From: Lewinella sp038528965
Lineage (GTDB): Bacteria > Bacteroidota > Bacteroidia > Chitinophagales > Saprospiraceae
Reading direction: 5' to 3'
Assembly (NCBI GenBank): GCA_038528965.1
Contig: JBCBEC010000007.1
Coordinates: forward strand, 178,234-242,233
Length of the DNA stretch: 64,000 bases
Below are positions 44,732-53,269 of this stretch, piece by piece (position 1 is the first letter of the stretch; each line of letters starts with the position of its first letter). The position numbers and the translations under genes were made by a program. The notes beneath the pieces were generated by a model. That model worked only from the letters and a program-made list of their open reading frames with translations, was not told the origin of the DNA and did not search any database.

Positions 44732-45445
44732 ATGAGTTTTCTTACTGCCGAATGGCGGAAACTGGCCATTGCAAATTACGAGATTGATCCAGCTATTCTC
44801 ACTCCCTACGTTCCGAAGGGTACCGAACTTGACTTCTGGCAAGACCGCTGTTACGTGAGTCTAATTGGCTTTCGCTTTCTAAATACTAAAGTGCTTGGAT
44901 TAAAAATCCCCTTCCACGTCAACTTTGAGGAAGTCAACCTGCGTTTCTACGTCCGGCGGCAGGTGGGGGAGGAATGGCGCCGTGGTGTAGTTTTTATCAA
45001 GGAGATTGTGCCTAAGTACGCCATCACCTTCGTGGCCAATTCGCTCTATCAAGAGCACTACGAAACCCGTCCCATGCGCTCCAACTGGATAATTGGAGAA
45101 GCGCATCAGCAGATATCCTACGAGTGGAAACGCGGGCAAAACTGGCAGCGCATCATGGTAGAGGCCAGTAAACAAGGTCAAGACTTGACCGCAGGTAGCG
45201 AAGCGGAGTTCATCACCGAGCACTACTGGGGCTATGCCGCCCCCAATGCACGGAAGACCAACGAGTACGAAGTTACCCACCCCAAATGGCAAGTCTATCC
45301 CGTGCACAAACACGATATTGAACTCGACTTTGCCGTCAATTATGGTCCTTCTTTCGCCTTCCTGCAAGATCAAGCACCAGTTTCCGTCATGCTAGCCGAA
45401 GGATCCTCAATCACGGTAGAAGGAAAAAACACTCTTAAATTCTAG
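44732..45445 (+). CDS. DUF2071 (YqjF-like) protein
   Basis: 237-aa cytoplasmic protein. MSFLTAEWRKLAIANYEIDP with ILTPYVPKGTELDFWQDRCY, the FEEVNLRFYVRRQVGEEWRR GVVF segment and the CLPHHL-like later region mark the DUF2071/acetoacetate decarboxylase-like fold. No activity is known for the family. It is co-transcribed with the DUF1905/OmdA gene. Confidence 0.88.
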   Translation: MSFLTAEWRKLAIANYEIDPAILTPYVPKGTELDFWQDRCYVSLIGFRFLNTKVLGLKIPFHVNFEEVNLRFYVRRQVGEEWRRGVVFIKEIVPKYAITFVANSLYQEHYETRPMRSNWIIGEAHQQISYEWKRGQNWQRIMVEASKQGQDLTAGSEAEFITEHYWGYAAPNARKTNEYEVTHPKWQVYPVHKHDIELDFAVNYGPSFAFLQDQAPVSVMLAEGSSITVEGKNTLKF

Positions 45446-45492
45446 AATCCAAACCTACTACGGCTCCTCTAAGAACAAGCGAGAGCGAGTCC

Positions 45493-45512
45493 CTACCGCG
45501 AACGCAGTGAGC
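45493..45512 (-). repeat. Short dispersed repeat, copy 2
   Basis: CTACCGCGAACGCAGTGAGC is the reverse complement of a sequence nearly identical to 33936-33956, in the intergenic stretch between the DUF2071 gene and the CMD gene. Confidence 0.5.
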
Positions 45513-45616
45513 CTAAACCAAAGTCTCCACCCCAACAAAGCCAGCTGAGCTTTCCATCACAACGAGTCCCACTCCAAGATTTCGTTTTACCTTCGCCGCA
45601 AACCAAATTCAGAAGC

Positions 45617-46216
45617 ATGAAACAACCGCTTGTTAACCCACTCACCGGTAGTGAAGACGCCAAACTCCGCGAAATGGCCGACTTCTACCAAGAAACCCTC
45701 GGATTCACCCCCACGAGCCTGTTCACTATGATGCGGCGTCCGCGTATTGCCAATGCCTTTCTGGAAATGAACCAGGCGGTAATGGAAAACCAAGGCCGGG
45801 TGACCAGTGCACTCAAGCGCCTTATCGCATATCTATCGAGTATGACTACTGGCTGCCGCTACTGCGAAGCACACGCTATTCGTGCTGCTGAGCGCTACGG
45901 TGCCGTTAATGAACAACTTGATAATATTTGGGAATACAAGACCCATCCGGCTTTTTCTGATGCCGAACGCGCCGCCCTTGATTTGGCTATCGCTGCCTCT
46001 CAAGTTCCCAATGCCGTTGATGATGCTATTGCCGAAAATATGCGCCAACACTGGGATGAGGGCGAAATTGTAGAAATCATGGGCGTCATTGCGCTATTTG
46101 GCTACCTCAATCGCTGGAACGATAGTATGGGTACCCAATTGGAAGACCCAGCAGCAAATAGTGCAGAACAGTATCTGGGCAAGCACGGTTGGAACAGAGG
46201 TAAACACGCCTACTAG
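45617..46216 (+). CDS. Carboxymuconolactone decarboxylase / AhpD-like protein
   Basis: 199-aa cytoplasmic protein of the CMD/AhpD fold. The redox motif is in TTGCRYCEAHAIRAAERYG (CxxCxxH type), typical of peroxidase-associated members. The N-terminal part (ETLGFTPTSLFTMMRRPRIA NAF) and the final GYLNRWNDSMG are common in this branch. It likely acts in peroxide or thiol chemistry, but the partner is unknown. It stands alone. Confidence 0.88.
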   Translation: MKQPLVNPLTGSEDAKLREMADFYQETLGFTPTSLFTMMRRPRIANAFLEMNQAVMENQGRVTSALKRLIAYLSSMTTGCRYCEAHAIRAAERYGAVNEQLDNIWEYKTHPAFSDAERAALDLAIAASQVPNAVDDAIAENMRQHWDEGEIVEIMGVIALFGYLNRWNDSMGTQLEDPAANSAEQYLGKHGWNRGKHAY

Positions 46217-46602
46217 TCCATAAAATAGGGTCTCATCAGTGGGACGGGCAATTTCACAAAACCAATTAGCCAAGAAACGAAAAGAGCCATTTCACGCGAA
46301 CAGCACGGTGAAATGGCTCAAAACTCATGATAAACGTCTGGTGTGAAAAACGCATTAAAAGCGTAGATAAAATTTGGTTATTGGGGTTAAGTCGTTAATA
46401 AGGTCAATAGGGACTAGTAGCAAAGTCAATATTTTTCAAATGGCTTACGGGCACGATTTGTAGTGAGAATCAAAAGTTTGAAGTTCTTCATTTGTTCTTT
46501 CACTTAGTAAGACGACCGTAGTAACCCTACTCGTTGGGTAGGATTTAGTGAAGGTTTTGTTAAAAGGAACGGATATTCGTTAAGGAAAAGAAAAAAGAAA
46601 GG
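46217..46602. other. Intergenic region between convergent genes
   Basis: Carries a strong hairpin (46284-46319) that suits termination of the AraC gene. No open frame of interest; the rest is A/T-rich without visible repeats. Confidence 0.5.
46275..46319 (-). terminator. Terminator hairpin, minus strand
   Basis: GAGCCATTTCAC (46284-46295) pairs perfectly with GTGAAATGGCTC (46308-46319). Read on the minus strand it is followed by TTTTCGTTTCTT. It is about 280 bases downstream of the AraC stop, which makes a long 3' leader if it serves that gene. Confidence 0.6.
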
Positions 46603-47526
46603 CTAAGAAGAAGGAGATAGCGATTTCTTGAACGCCTGAGGCGTAATCGATTCAACCTTTTTGAACTGGCGGTTGAAGTAACTCACACTATTGAACCCAG
46701 ACTTGTAAGCCACCTCGGAGATAAACATATTGGGGTGGTCCTGCATCAGTCGCTTCGCAAATTTGATCTTTTCCCCATTGATGTACTCTACCGGAGAAAT
46801 CCCCAAAGTATGCCGGAACTTACGGTGAAGAGTGGAGCTACTCATTTGCACCAACTTGGCCAGATCATCCACATTCATATTCTTTTCCGTAAGGTGCTTT
46901 CGAATGTGGTCTAAGACCATACTAATCCGCGTATCAGTTGATAGTTGGCCAGGCTGCTCCAAGAGGCAATGGCGAGCTTTAGTTTGGAGTAAGCGGACGA
47001 TGAGCTCCTGCGTCATGAGGTCGAGTAAAGCCTCACGCGACTGGCCATTTGTGGTAAAAGTGGTGATCATCCGTTGGAGTAGATGATTGACACCTTCGTG
47101 CTGTGTAAGGTGGGTCGCTAGATTATCCAACTGCCATTCCGTACAATCGCTATCATGCTGTGCTGCCTGGTTGAAACGATGTACCACTTGTTTGACCTTG
47201 TGGCGATCAATACCCAAAGCCAAGCATTGGGTGGGTGCATCTAGCGTAGCAATGGGAAAATCAATGACCATGCGCTCATTGGCGGGCATCACAACCGATT
47301 CACCGGGTAAGAATGCGAAACTGGGCAGCTGATCTAAATGCATGACCTTCTTACCCGTTAGCATACTGGCAATCACCGGAAAGTCAAACTCCAATTCCAC
47401 CCGTTCGGCAATGGTATGTGTCTCATAGATATTGAGCTCCGCAAAATCAGCCTGGTAGGTCGTGCGATTTTCTACCAGGGTTGTTAGTTTCCGATTCCGT
47501 CTATGCTGATCTAACAGCCCGGCCAT
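46603..47526 (-). CDS. AraC-family regulator, divergent from the cox cluster
   Basis: 307-aa regulator. The last ~100 residues form the two helix-turn-helix units (NVDDLAKLVQMSSSTLHRKF, then ISEVAYKSGFNSVSYFNRQF) of AraC proteins, closely followed by the conserved SITPQAFKK. The N-terminal ~190 residues are an AraC-binding-like sensor part. It is divergent from coxG with a 322-base shared region that holds GTCAT/ATGAC repeats, so control of the molybdenum hydroxylase cluster is likely (inference). Confidence 0.88.
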   Translation of the reverse strand: MAGLLDQHRRNRKLTTLVENRTTYQADFAELNIYETHTIAERVELEFDFPVIASMLTGKKVMHLDQLPSFAFLPGESVVMPANERMVIDFPIATLDAPTQCLALGIDRHKVKQVVHRFNQAAQHDSDCTEWQLDNLATHLTQHEGVNHLLQRMITTFTTNGQSREALLDLMTQELIVRLLQTKARHCLLEQPGQLSTDTRISMVLDHIRKHLTEKNMNVDDLAKLVQMSSSTLHRKFRHTLGISPVEYINGEKIKFAKRLMQDHPNMFISEVAYKSGFNSVSYFNRQFKKVESITPQAFKKSLSPSS

Positions 47527-47848
47527 AGCTCAACTGGTTAAAGATTGGATACGAGATAAAGCTTTGCGCTAACTAACAATGAAGAGCGCCAAGACTTTGC
47601 TAACAATATAACTACATTTCCATGAACGGGCAAAAACACACGCTCCCTGCCCAGTTTACTGCCACGATTGTGTCATAAAATGACCGAATCGTTCAAGCCG
47701 AATGACATATAAGGTCATAAATTGCAAATGCCATAAAAATGACGGAAATCACTTCACAGATCAGATGATTTTTTGTTTATTAGCAATCTGCGAAGAAGAA
47801 AATATGGTTTCATACTTCTAAGCTTTTTCGCACAAACTCAAAATACCG
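47527..47848. promoter_or_regulatory. Shared control region of the AraC gene and the cox cluster
   Basis: Divergent intergenic region. The repeats at 47671-47743 (GTCAT-AAA-ATGAC, ATGAC-N7-GTCAT and CCATAAAAATGAC) are candidate regulator sites. No gene seen inside. Confidence 0.5.
47671..47743. promoter_or_regulatory. Repeated GTCAT/ATGAC operator candidates
   Basis: A perfect 5-3-5 palindrome GTCATAAAATGAC (47672-47684), an everted pair ATGACATATAAGGTCAT (47702-47718) and a near copy CCATAAAAATGAC (47731-47743) lie within 73 bases. Centre-to-centre spacings are about 32 and 27 bases, close to three DNA turns. Confidence 0.5.
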
Positions 47849-48295
47849 ATGCATTTAAAGGGGACTCACACTTTACCTGCTGCTCGAGAACAGCTTTGGC
47901 AATATTTAATGGATCCAGATTTCTTGGCCCGTGTCACTCCCGGGGTAACTCGTTTAGAGCGTACCGGCGATGACACCTTCGAGGCAATTGCTGATATTAA
48001 AATGGGGCCTGTAAAAGGATCCTTCAGCGGTGATCTGGCCTTAAGAGAAAAGGAAGAACCCAACTCTTTCTTTCTGGATGTGAGTCAGAAGAGCAAAATG
48101 GGTAATGTTTCCGCCAGTATAAAAATGGAGTTGACAGAAGTCGATGCCAACAACACGGTTATGTCATTCGATGGCAAGGCAAAGCTATCTGGTTTGCTGG
48201 CACGTACAGGTCAACGGGTTTTGAGTGGTGTAGCTAGCACCCTGACTAAGCAGTTCTTTGCAGCTGTGGAAAAGGAACTGGCTGCTACTGCCTAA
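47849..48295 (+). CDS. coxG: CoxG-like SRPBCC protein
   Basis: 148-aa CoxG-family protein with the SRPBCC/START-like fold (HLKGTHTLPAAREQLWQYLM, PDFLARVTPGVTRLE, then GKAKLSGLLARTGQRVLSGV). In aerobic CO oxidisers, CoxG helps attach the dehydrogenase to the membrane. Here it leads the cluster, with coxS starting 47 bases after its stop. The substrate of the associated hydroxylase is unknown. Confidence 0.88.
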   Translation: MHLKGTHTLPAAREQLWQYLMDPDFLARVTPGVTRLERTGDDTFEAIADIKMGPVKGSFSGDLALREKEEPNSFFLDVSQKSKMGNVSASIKMELTEVDANNTVMSFDGKAKLSGLLARTGQRVLSGVASTLTKQFFAAVEKELAATA

Positions 48296-48342
48296 GTGTG
48301 AAGATTTGAATTCCATTATCTAGTAACTTAAATACAACCAAA

Positions 48343-48825
48343 ATGTCGCATTCCATTACGCTTACCGTAAACGGGAAAACCGTTAGTGCGGAAGTTGAAG
48401 GTCGTACCCTTCTGGTCGATTTTTTGCGAGAACATTTGTCCCTAACCGGTACCCACGTAGGCTGCGACACCAGTAGCTGTGGCGCCTGTGTTGTACATGT
48501 GGATGGCCTCTCTGTAAAGTCCTGCACCACATTAGCTGCCCAAGCTGATGGTTGCGAGGTCACTACCATTGAAGGTATGGCCAACGGGGATGAATTGCAC
48601 CCAATTCAAGAGGGCTTCAAAGAAAAGCATGGTCTTCAGTGTGGTTTCTGTACACCAGGTATGGTCATGACTGCCGCCGATTTATTGAAGAAGAACCCAC
48701 AACCCACCGAAGATGAAATTCGTCGGGCTTTGGAAGGTAACTTCTGTCGCTGTACCGGTTATCACAATATTGTGGAGGCCATCCAGTACGCTGCCGATAA
48801 GATGCACAAACAAGTGGAAGCTTAA
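48343..48825 (+). CDS. coxS: Small [2Fe-2S] subunit of a xanthine dehydrogenase/CO dehydrogenase-type enzyme
   Basis: 160-aa iron-sulphur subunit. The plant-type cluster is bound by GCDTSSCGACVVHVDG, and the second cluster by QCGFCTPGMVM and NFCRCTGYHNI. It passes electrons from the molybdenum site to the FAD subunit. The length is typical of CoxS/CutS. It is followed after 28 bases by coxL. Confidence 0.93.
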   Translation: MSHSITLTVNGKTVSAEVEGRTLLVDFLREHLSLTGTHVGCDTSSCGACVVHVDGLSVKSCTTLAAQADGCEVTTIEGMANGDELHPIQEGFKEKHGLQCGFCTPGMVMTAADLLKKNPQPTEDEIRRALEGNFCRCTGYHNIVEAIQYAADKMHKQVEA

Positions 48826-48853
48826 TTTTCAACAACTAAAAGCTTAAAGAGAA

Positions 48854-51223
48854 ATGACATATATAGGTAAATCGGTTAAGCGCGTTGAAGATAAGCGCTT
48901 CCTTACTGGGCAAGGAAAATACACCGATGACATCAAGCTGCCGGGCATGACGCATGCTTACATGCTACGCAGCCCTTATGCCCACGCAAAAATTAATAGT
49001 ATCGACATCTCCGCTGCTCAAGGCGCTGAAGGTGTCGTGCATATTTTCACTGGTGCAGATATCGCAGCTGCCGGCATCAATGGTGTTCCCTGTGGCTGGC
49101 AAGTAGATTTCAAGAACGGTGATACGATGAAAGAGCCGCCACACCCACTCTTGGTAGCCGATCGCGTAAAGCACGTCGGTGATGCCGTGGCCATGGTCAT
49201 TGCGGAAACGCGAGATCAAGCGCGTGATGCTGCCGAACTTATTGACGTAGACTACGAAGAACTTCCAGCCGTAACCGACCCTGCAGCCGCAGCGGCCGAA
49301 GGTGCACCACTGGTACACGACGACGCTCCCAACAACATGTGTTTCGATTGGGAACTCGGTAATCCCAAAGATGAAGTTCGCGCTGCACTGGATAGTGCGC
49401 ACCACGTAACTTCTCTCGATTTTGTCAATCAACGCGTGGTACCTAACGCGATGGAACCACGTTCGGCCATCGGGCACTATGATACTTCCAACGAAAAATT
49501 CACACTCTATACTACTTCTCAAAATCCGCACTTGACCCGCTTACTCATGTGTGCCTTCGTTTTGGGTATACCCGAGCATAAGGTGCGCGTACTGGCACCG
49601 GATGTAGGTGGTGGTTTTGGTAGCAAGATCTTCCACTACACCGAGGAAGCACTGGTCACCTGGGCATCTCGGGAACTAAAGCGCCCCATCAAGTGGACAT
49701 CAGACCGCTCGGAGGCCTTCATGACCGATGCACACGGACGCGACCACGTGACCAAGGCAGAGATGGGCTTTGATGCCGATGGTAACATCGTTGCGCTACA
49801 GGCAACTACCCACGCCAACCTGGGTGCTTATCTGTCCACTTTCGCGCCAGCCGTACCTACTTATCTACACGGTACACTGATGCAAGGTTTGTATACTACG
49901 CCAAAGGTCAATGTAGACGTGACTGGTATGTTCACGCATACGAATGCGGTAGACGCCTACCGGGGTGCAGGTCGTCCAGAAGCGACTTATCTGCTAGAGC
50001 GCCTGCTAGATTTAGCGGCACTGGAAATGGGCAAGGACCCAGCAGAACTGCGCTTACAGAACTTCATCCAGCCATTTGATGGTGTGGAGCAGCCTGGATA
50101 CCAAACGCAGGTAGCATTACAATACGATAGTGGAAACTACCACGGCGTACTCAACCGCGCTTTGGAGATGGTAGGCTATGAAGATTTCCGTAAGGAACAG
50201 GCCAATGCAGCGGCAGAAGGTAAGCTGCTCGGGATTGGTTTCTCTACTTATATCGAAGCTTGCGGCATTGCACCGTCGGCAGTAGTCGGTGCGCTGGGTG
50301 CGCGGGCTGGATTGTTCGAATCAGCACAGGTACGGGTACAACCTACCGGAAAGGTAAGTGTCTATACGGGTTCTCACTCGCACGGACAGGGCCACGAAAC
50401 CACCTTCGCTCAAGTAGTAGCAGACCGTATGGGTATCCCTATGGAAGATGTGGAGCTCATCCACGGTGATTCTGATGCCGTGGCCTTTGGAATGGGAACC
50501 TATGGCTCTCGTTCACTAGCAGTAGGTGGTAGTGCCATTGTCAAGAGCATAGACAAGGTATTGGAAAAAGGAGCACGTATTGCTGCCCATAAGCTGGAAG
50601 CCGCGGTAGAAGATCTCGATTACGCGGAAGGCAAGTGGACCGTCAAGGGTACAGACAAGTCAATCGGCTTCGGCGATATTGCTTTGACCGCATACGTACC
50701 ACACGACTATCCAGCTGGCGAAGAGCCTGGCCTAGACTTTAGTAGTTTCTACGATCCTGCCAATTTCACCTATCCATTTGGCGCCCACGTTGCCATTGTA
50801 GAGATAGATGCTGAGACCGGGCGGACGAAGCTGAAGCGCTTCATTGCGGTAGACGATGTTGGTAACGTAATCAACCCAATGATTGTGGATGGACAAATCC
50901 ATGGTGGTTTGGCACAAGGCATTGGTCAGGCACTCTTGGAAGGTGCCCTGCACGATGAAAACGGGCAATTGATCAACGGTTCATTTATGGACTATGCCAT
51001 GCCACGGGCAGATGATCTACCAAGCTTTGAGATTGATCGTACCACTACGCCTTGCCCTCATAACCCGCTAGGTGTAAAGGGAGCTGGCGAGGCCGGTTGT
51101 ATTGGCTCAACTCCAGCGGTAGTTAACGCGGTGATCGATGCCTTATGGAAAGGTGGTCATCAGGTAAAGGACATCAAAATGCCAATGACGCCAGAGCGTG
51201 TATGGCAGGCCATGCAGTCCTAA
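48854..51223 (+). CDS. coxL: Large molybdopterin subunit, form II CoxL-type
   Basis: 789-aa molybdenum hydroxylase subunit of the xanthine oxidase family. The early DDIKLPGMTHAYMLRSPYAH segment and GGGFGSKIFHYTEEALVTWA (Mo-cofactor Gln/Phe loop) are typical. The active-site loop reads AYRGAGR (368-374), the form II signature, whereas established CO dehydrogenases (form I) have AYRCSFR. The base-providing Glu lies in GAGEAGCIGS near the C-terminus. Thus an aldehyde, purine or other hydroxylase is more likely than a true CO dehydrogenase. A palindromic repeat lies just after the gene. Confidence 0.92.
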   Translation: MTYIGKSVKRVEDKRFLTGQGKYTDDIKLPGMTHAYMLRSPYAHAKINSIDISAAQGAEGVVHIFTGADIAAAGINGVPCGWQVDFKNGDTMKEPPHPLLVADRVKHVGDAVAMVIAETRDQARDAAELIDVDYEELPAVTDPAAAAAEGAPLVHDDAPNNMCFDWELGNPKDEVRAALDSAHHVTSLDFVNQRVVPNAMEPRSAIGHYDTSNEKFTLYTTSQNPHLTRLLMCAFVLGIPEHKVRVLAPDVGGGFGSKIFHYTEEALVTWASRELKRPIKWTSDRSEAFMTDAHGRDHVTKAEMGFDADGNIVALQATTHANLGAYLSTFAPAVPTYLHGTLMQGLYTTPKVNVDVTGMFTHTNAVDAYRGAGRPEATYLLERLLDLAALEMGKDPAELRLQNFIQPFDGVEQPGYQTQVALQYDSGNYHGVLNRALEMVGYEDFRKEQANAAAEGKLLGIGFSTYIEACGIAPSAVVGALGARAGLFESAQVRVQPTGKVSVYTGSHSHGQGHETTFAQVVADRMGIPMEDVELIHGDSDAVAFGMGTYGSRSLAVGGSAIVKSIDKVLEKGARIAAHKLEAAVEDLDYAEGKWTVKGTDKSIGFGDIALTAYVPHDYPAGEEPGLDFSSFYDPANFTYPFGAHVAIVEIDAETGRTKLKRFIAVDDVGNVINPMIVDGQIHGGLAQGIGQALLEGALHDENGQLINGSFMDYAMPRADDLPSFEIDRTTTPCPHNPLGVKGAGEAGCIGSTPAVVNAVIDALWKGGHQVKDIKMPMTPERVWQAMQS

Positions 51224-51231
51224 TGCTGTAT

Positions 51232-51251
51232 AGACGCATTGCAATGCGTCT
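51232..51251. repeat. Dispersed palindromic repeat, one full copy
   Basis: A perfect copy of AGACGCATTGCAATGCGTCT lies between coxL and coxM, in the 81 bases between the two genes, so it is transcribed inside the operon and would fold into an RNA hairpin. Confidence 0.9.
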
Positions 51252-51304
51252 CTTCGGCAAAAGGTTTACATGTACTTATTTTTAGAATTTAAAAGCAGAT
51301 AACA

Positions 51305-52150
51305 ATGATACCTGCATCATTCGAATATAACCGTCCGTCATCGGTAGGAGAAGCATTAAAAATGCTAGCCGATGATAGCGCACAAGCCCTGGCGGGAGGG
51401 CACAGTTTACTCCCCGCCATGAAACTCCGCCTCAACGAACCAGGTACGCTGGTAGACGTGGGGCGCTTAGAAGAACTTCGCTTCATTCGCCGTGATGGTG
51501 ACACGCTCGTTATTGGTGCCTCTACTACGCACCACGAAATTGCCAATTCATCCGACGTAGCTGATGCCATTCCAATGCTCGCCGAAGGCGCTGATCATAT
51601 TGGCGATCCTGCGGTGCGCAACAAGGGTACACTCGGCGGAAGTATAGCTCATGCTGATCCGGCGGCCGATTGGCCTGCTATGATGTTGGCCGTTAATGCG
51701 ACTATCGTAATGGCGAGCGGTAAGGGCGAACGCCGTATGTCCGCGGGCGATTTCTTCCAAGGATTCTTTATGACTGCGCTGGAAGAAGGGGAATTGATTA
51801 CCCAAGTAGAAATTCCAGTGCCTAGTGACCAGTACAGCTCGGCTTACGCCAAGTTTGAGCAGCCGGCTTCTCGTTTCGCTATTGTAGGTTGTGCCGCAAT
51901 GGCTGATGTTTCTGGTGGTACCTTTAGCGATGTCCGCGTAGCCTTTAGCGGCGCTGCTGATGCCGCCTTCCGCGATAGCGGTGTGGAAGCGGCTTTGGAG
52001 GGTAAGCCAGCCACTGCCGAAACGGTTGCCGCAGCGGTAGAACACGCTGCAAATGGCGTAGACATGATGGAAGACCACTATGCTGGAGCTCCGTACCGGG
52101 CTCATTTGGCTAAGGTTTACGCCAAGCGCGCTTTGCACGCTTTGTTGTAG
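51305..52150 (+). CDS. coxM: FAD-binding subunit of the molybdenum hydroxylase
   Basis: 281-aa FAD subunit. ALAGGHSLLPAMKLRLNEPG and RNKGTLGGSIAHADPAADWP are the two FAD-contact motifs of the family. The C-terminal CO dehydrogenase flavoprotein domain (GAADAAFRDSGVEAALEGK) is complete. It takes electrons from CoxS. In classic operons coxM precedes coxS; here it follows coxL. A terminator-like hairpin follows at 52165-52215. Confidence 0.92.
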   Translation: MIPASFEYNRPSSVGEALKMLADDSAQALAGGHSLLPAMKLRLNEPGTLVDVGRLEELRFIRRDGDTLVIGASTTHHEIANSSDVADAIPMLAEGADHIGDPAVRNKGTLGGSIAHADPAADWPAMMLAVNATIVMASGKGERRMSAGDFFQGFFMTALEEGELITQVEIPVPSDQYSSAYAKFEQPASRFAIVGCAAMADVSGGTFSDVRVAFSGAADAAFRDSGVEAALEGKPATAETVAAAVEHAANGVDMMEDHYAGAPYRAHLAKVYAKRALHALL

Positions 52151-52164
52151 CCGATATAGTACGT

Positions 52165-52215
52165 ATGATGCTGATCCCGGGTCTTTGTTCAAGGCTCGGG
52201 ATCAGTCATTTTTAT
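52165..52215 (+). terminator. Terminator between coxM and coxD
   Basis: CTGATCCCG (52171-52179) pairs with CGGGATCAG (52197-52205), with flanking ATGA/TCAT extending the stem, followed by TTTTTATATT. coxD and coxE therefore probably have their own promoter or depend on read-through. Confidence 0.75.
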
Positions 52216-52316
52216 ATTATTTTGAAGTGTGGCTGAACGGGCAAGAATGCGTTACCGTTAAGCATTGGAACCTGAAGTTGTTGAACATTCCCAACCTGAC
52301 ATCATTTTAGTTAGTA

Positions 52317-53207
52317 ATGGAAGTAAGTAAGGAACAGATAGCCGAACTTTTGGCAGCACGAGGATACGTAGCTGAAGAGCAGATTGTAATGTCCATCTTT
52401 CTGGCACGTCTACTGAATAAACCCCTGCTTATTGAGGGGCCAGCAGGAGTAGGAAAAACGGAGATTGCCAAAGTGATGGCAGCCGCCTTAGAAACGGACC
52501 TTATCCGCCTACAGTGCTACGAAGGGCTAGATGCTGCTCATGCCATTTACGAATGGAATTATCAGCGGCAGCTCCTGCAAATTAAATTGGAGGAGCAGTC
52601 GGATAAATCCATCGCGGAAAAGGAGGCCGGTATCTTCAGCGAAGCATTTCTACTCAAACGCCCCCTACTGCAAGCCATCACCCACGATAAAGCGCCGGTA
52701 CTGCTCATTGACGAAGTGGACCGGGCAGACGAAGAATTCGAGAGCTTTCTACTGGAAGTTCTGTCTGATTGGCAAATTACTATTCCGGAAATAGGTACTA
52801 TTAAGGCTACGCACATTCCCCAGGTCATTCTAACCAGCAACCGTGTCCGAGAGCTATCCGAGGCACTGCGCCGCCGGTGTCTGTATCTGTATATCGATTA
52901 TCCTGATTTTGGAAAAGAGCTTGAAATTCTCAAGCACAAGGTGCCAAAGGCCAATGAACAACTAGCTCGGGAAATTTGCGCCTTCATGCAGGAGGTGCGC
53001 AAGATGCGCCTCGAAAAAGTACCGGGGGTAGCAGAAACACTTGATTGGGCTACCGCTTTAGCAGAAATGCACTTTGAGCACCTAGACAAAGACCTGATCG
53101 AATCTACTTTGGGAGTCGTATTAAAAGATTGGAAGGATATGCGGCAGGCGCAAGATTCGTTACAAGAGCTTTGGGATAAGGTAGGAGTAACAGCGAAGAT
53201 TGGATAA
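52317..53207 (+). CDS. coxD: MoxR-type AAA ATPase, CoxD-like maturation factor
   Basis: 296-aa AAA ATPase of the MoxR class. Walker A is IEGPAGVGKTEIAKV, Walker B LLIDEVDRADEEFESF, sensor 1 VILTSNRVRELSEAL RRRC. In aerobic CO dehydrogenase clusters CoxD helps insert sulphur and copper into the active site; in form II clusters it is thought to mature the molybdenum centre. Its stop TAA at 53205-53207 overlaps an in-frame ATA of coxE. Confidence 0.9.
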   Translation: MEVSKEQIAELLAARGYVAEEQIVMSIFLARLLNKPLLIEGPAGVGKTEIAKVMAAALETDLIRLQCYEGLDAAHAIYEWNYQRQLLQIKLEEQSDKSIAEKEAGIFSEAFLLKRPLLQAITHDKAPVLLIDEVDRADEEFESFLLEVLSDWQITIPEIGTIKATHIPQVILTSNRVRELSEALRRRCLYLYIDYPDFGKELEILKHKVPKANEQLAREICAFMQEVRKMRLEKVPGVAETLDWATALAEMHFEHLDKDLIESTLGVVLKDWKDMRQAQDSLQELWDKVGVTAKIG

Positions 53208-53269
53208 GTCTTATCGAGCAGATTGCCGCATATAGCCCCCTTGCCCGGCGCACCAACCTCACGGAACAG

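Noticed and set aside
48965..49531. 188-codon minus-strand frame inside coxL
   Set aside because: Antisense shadow of a clearly coding, conserved gene.
48854..51223. Calling the cox cluster a true aerobic CO dehydrogenase
   Set aside because: The AYRGAGR active-site loop is of form II, not the AYRCSFR of proven CO dehydrogenases.
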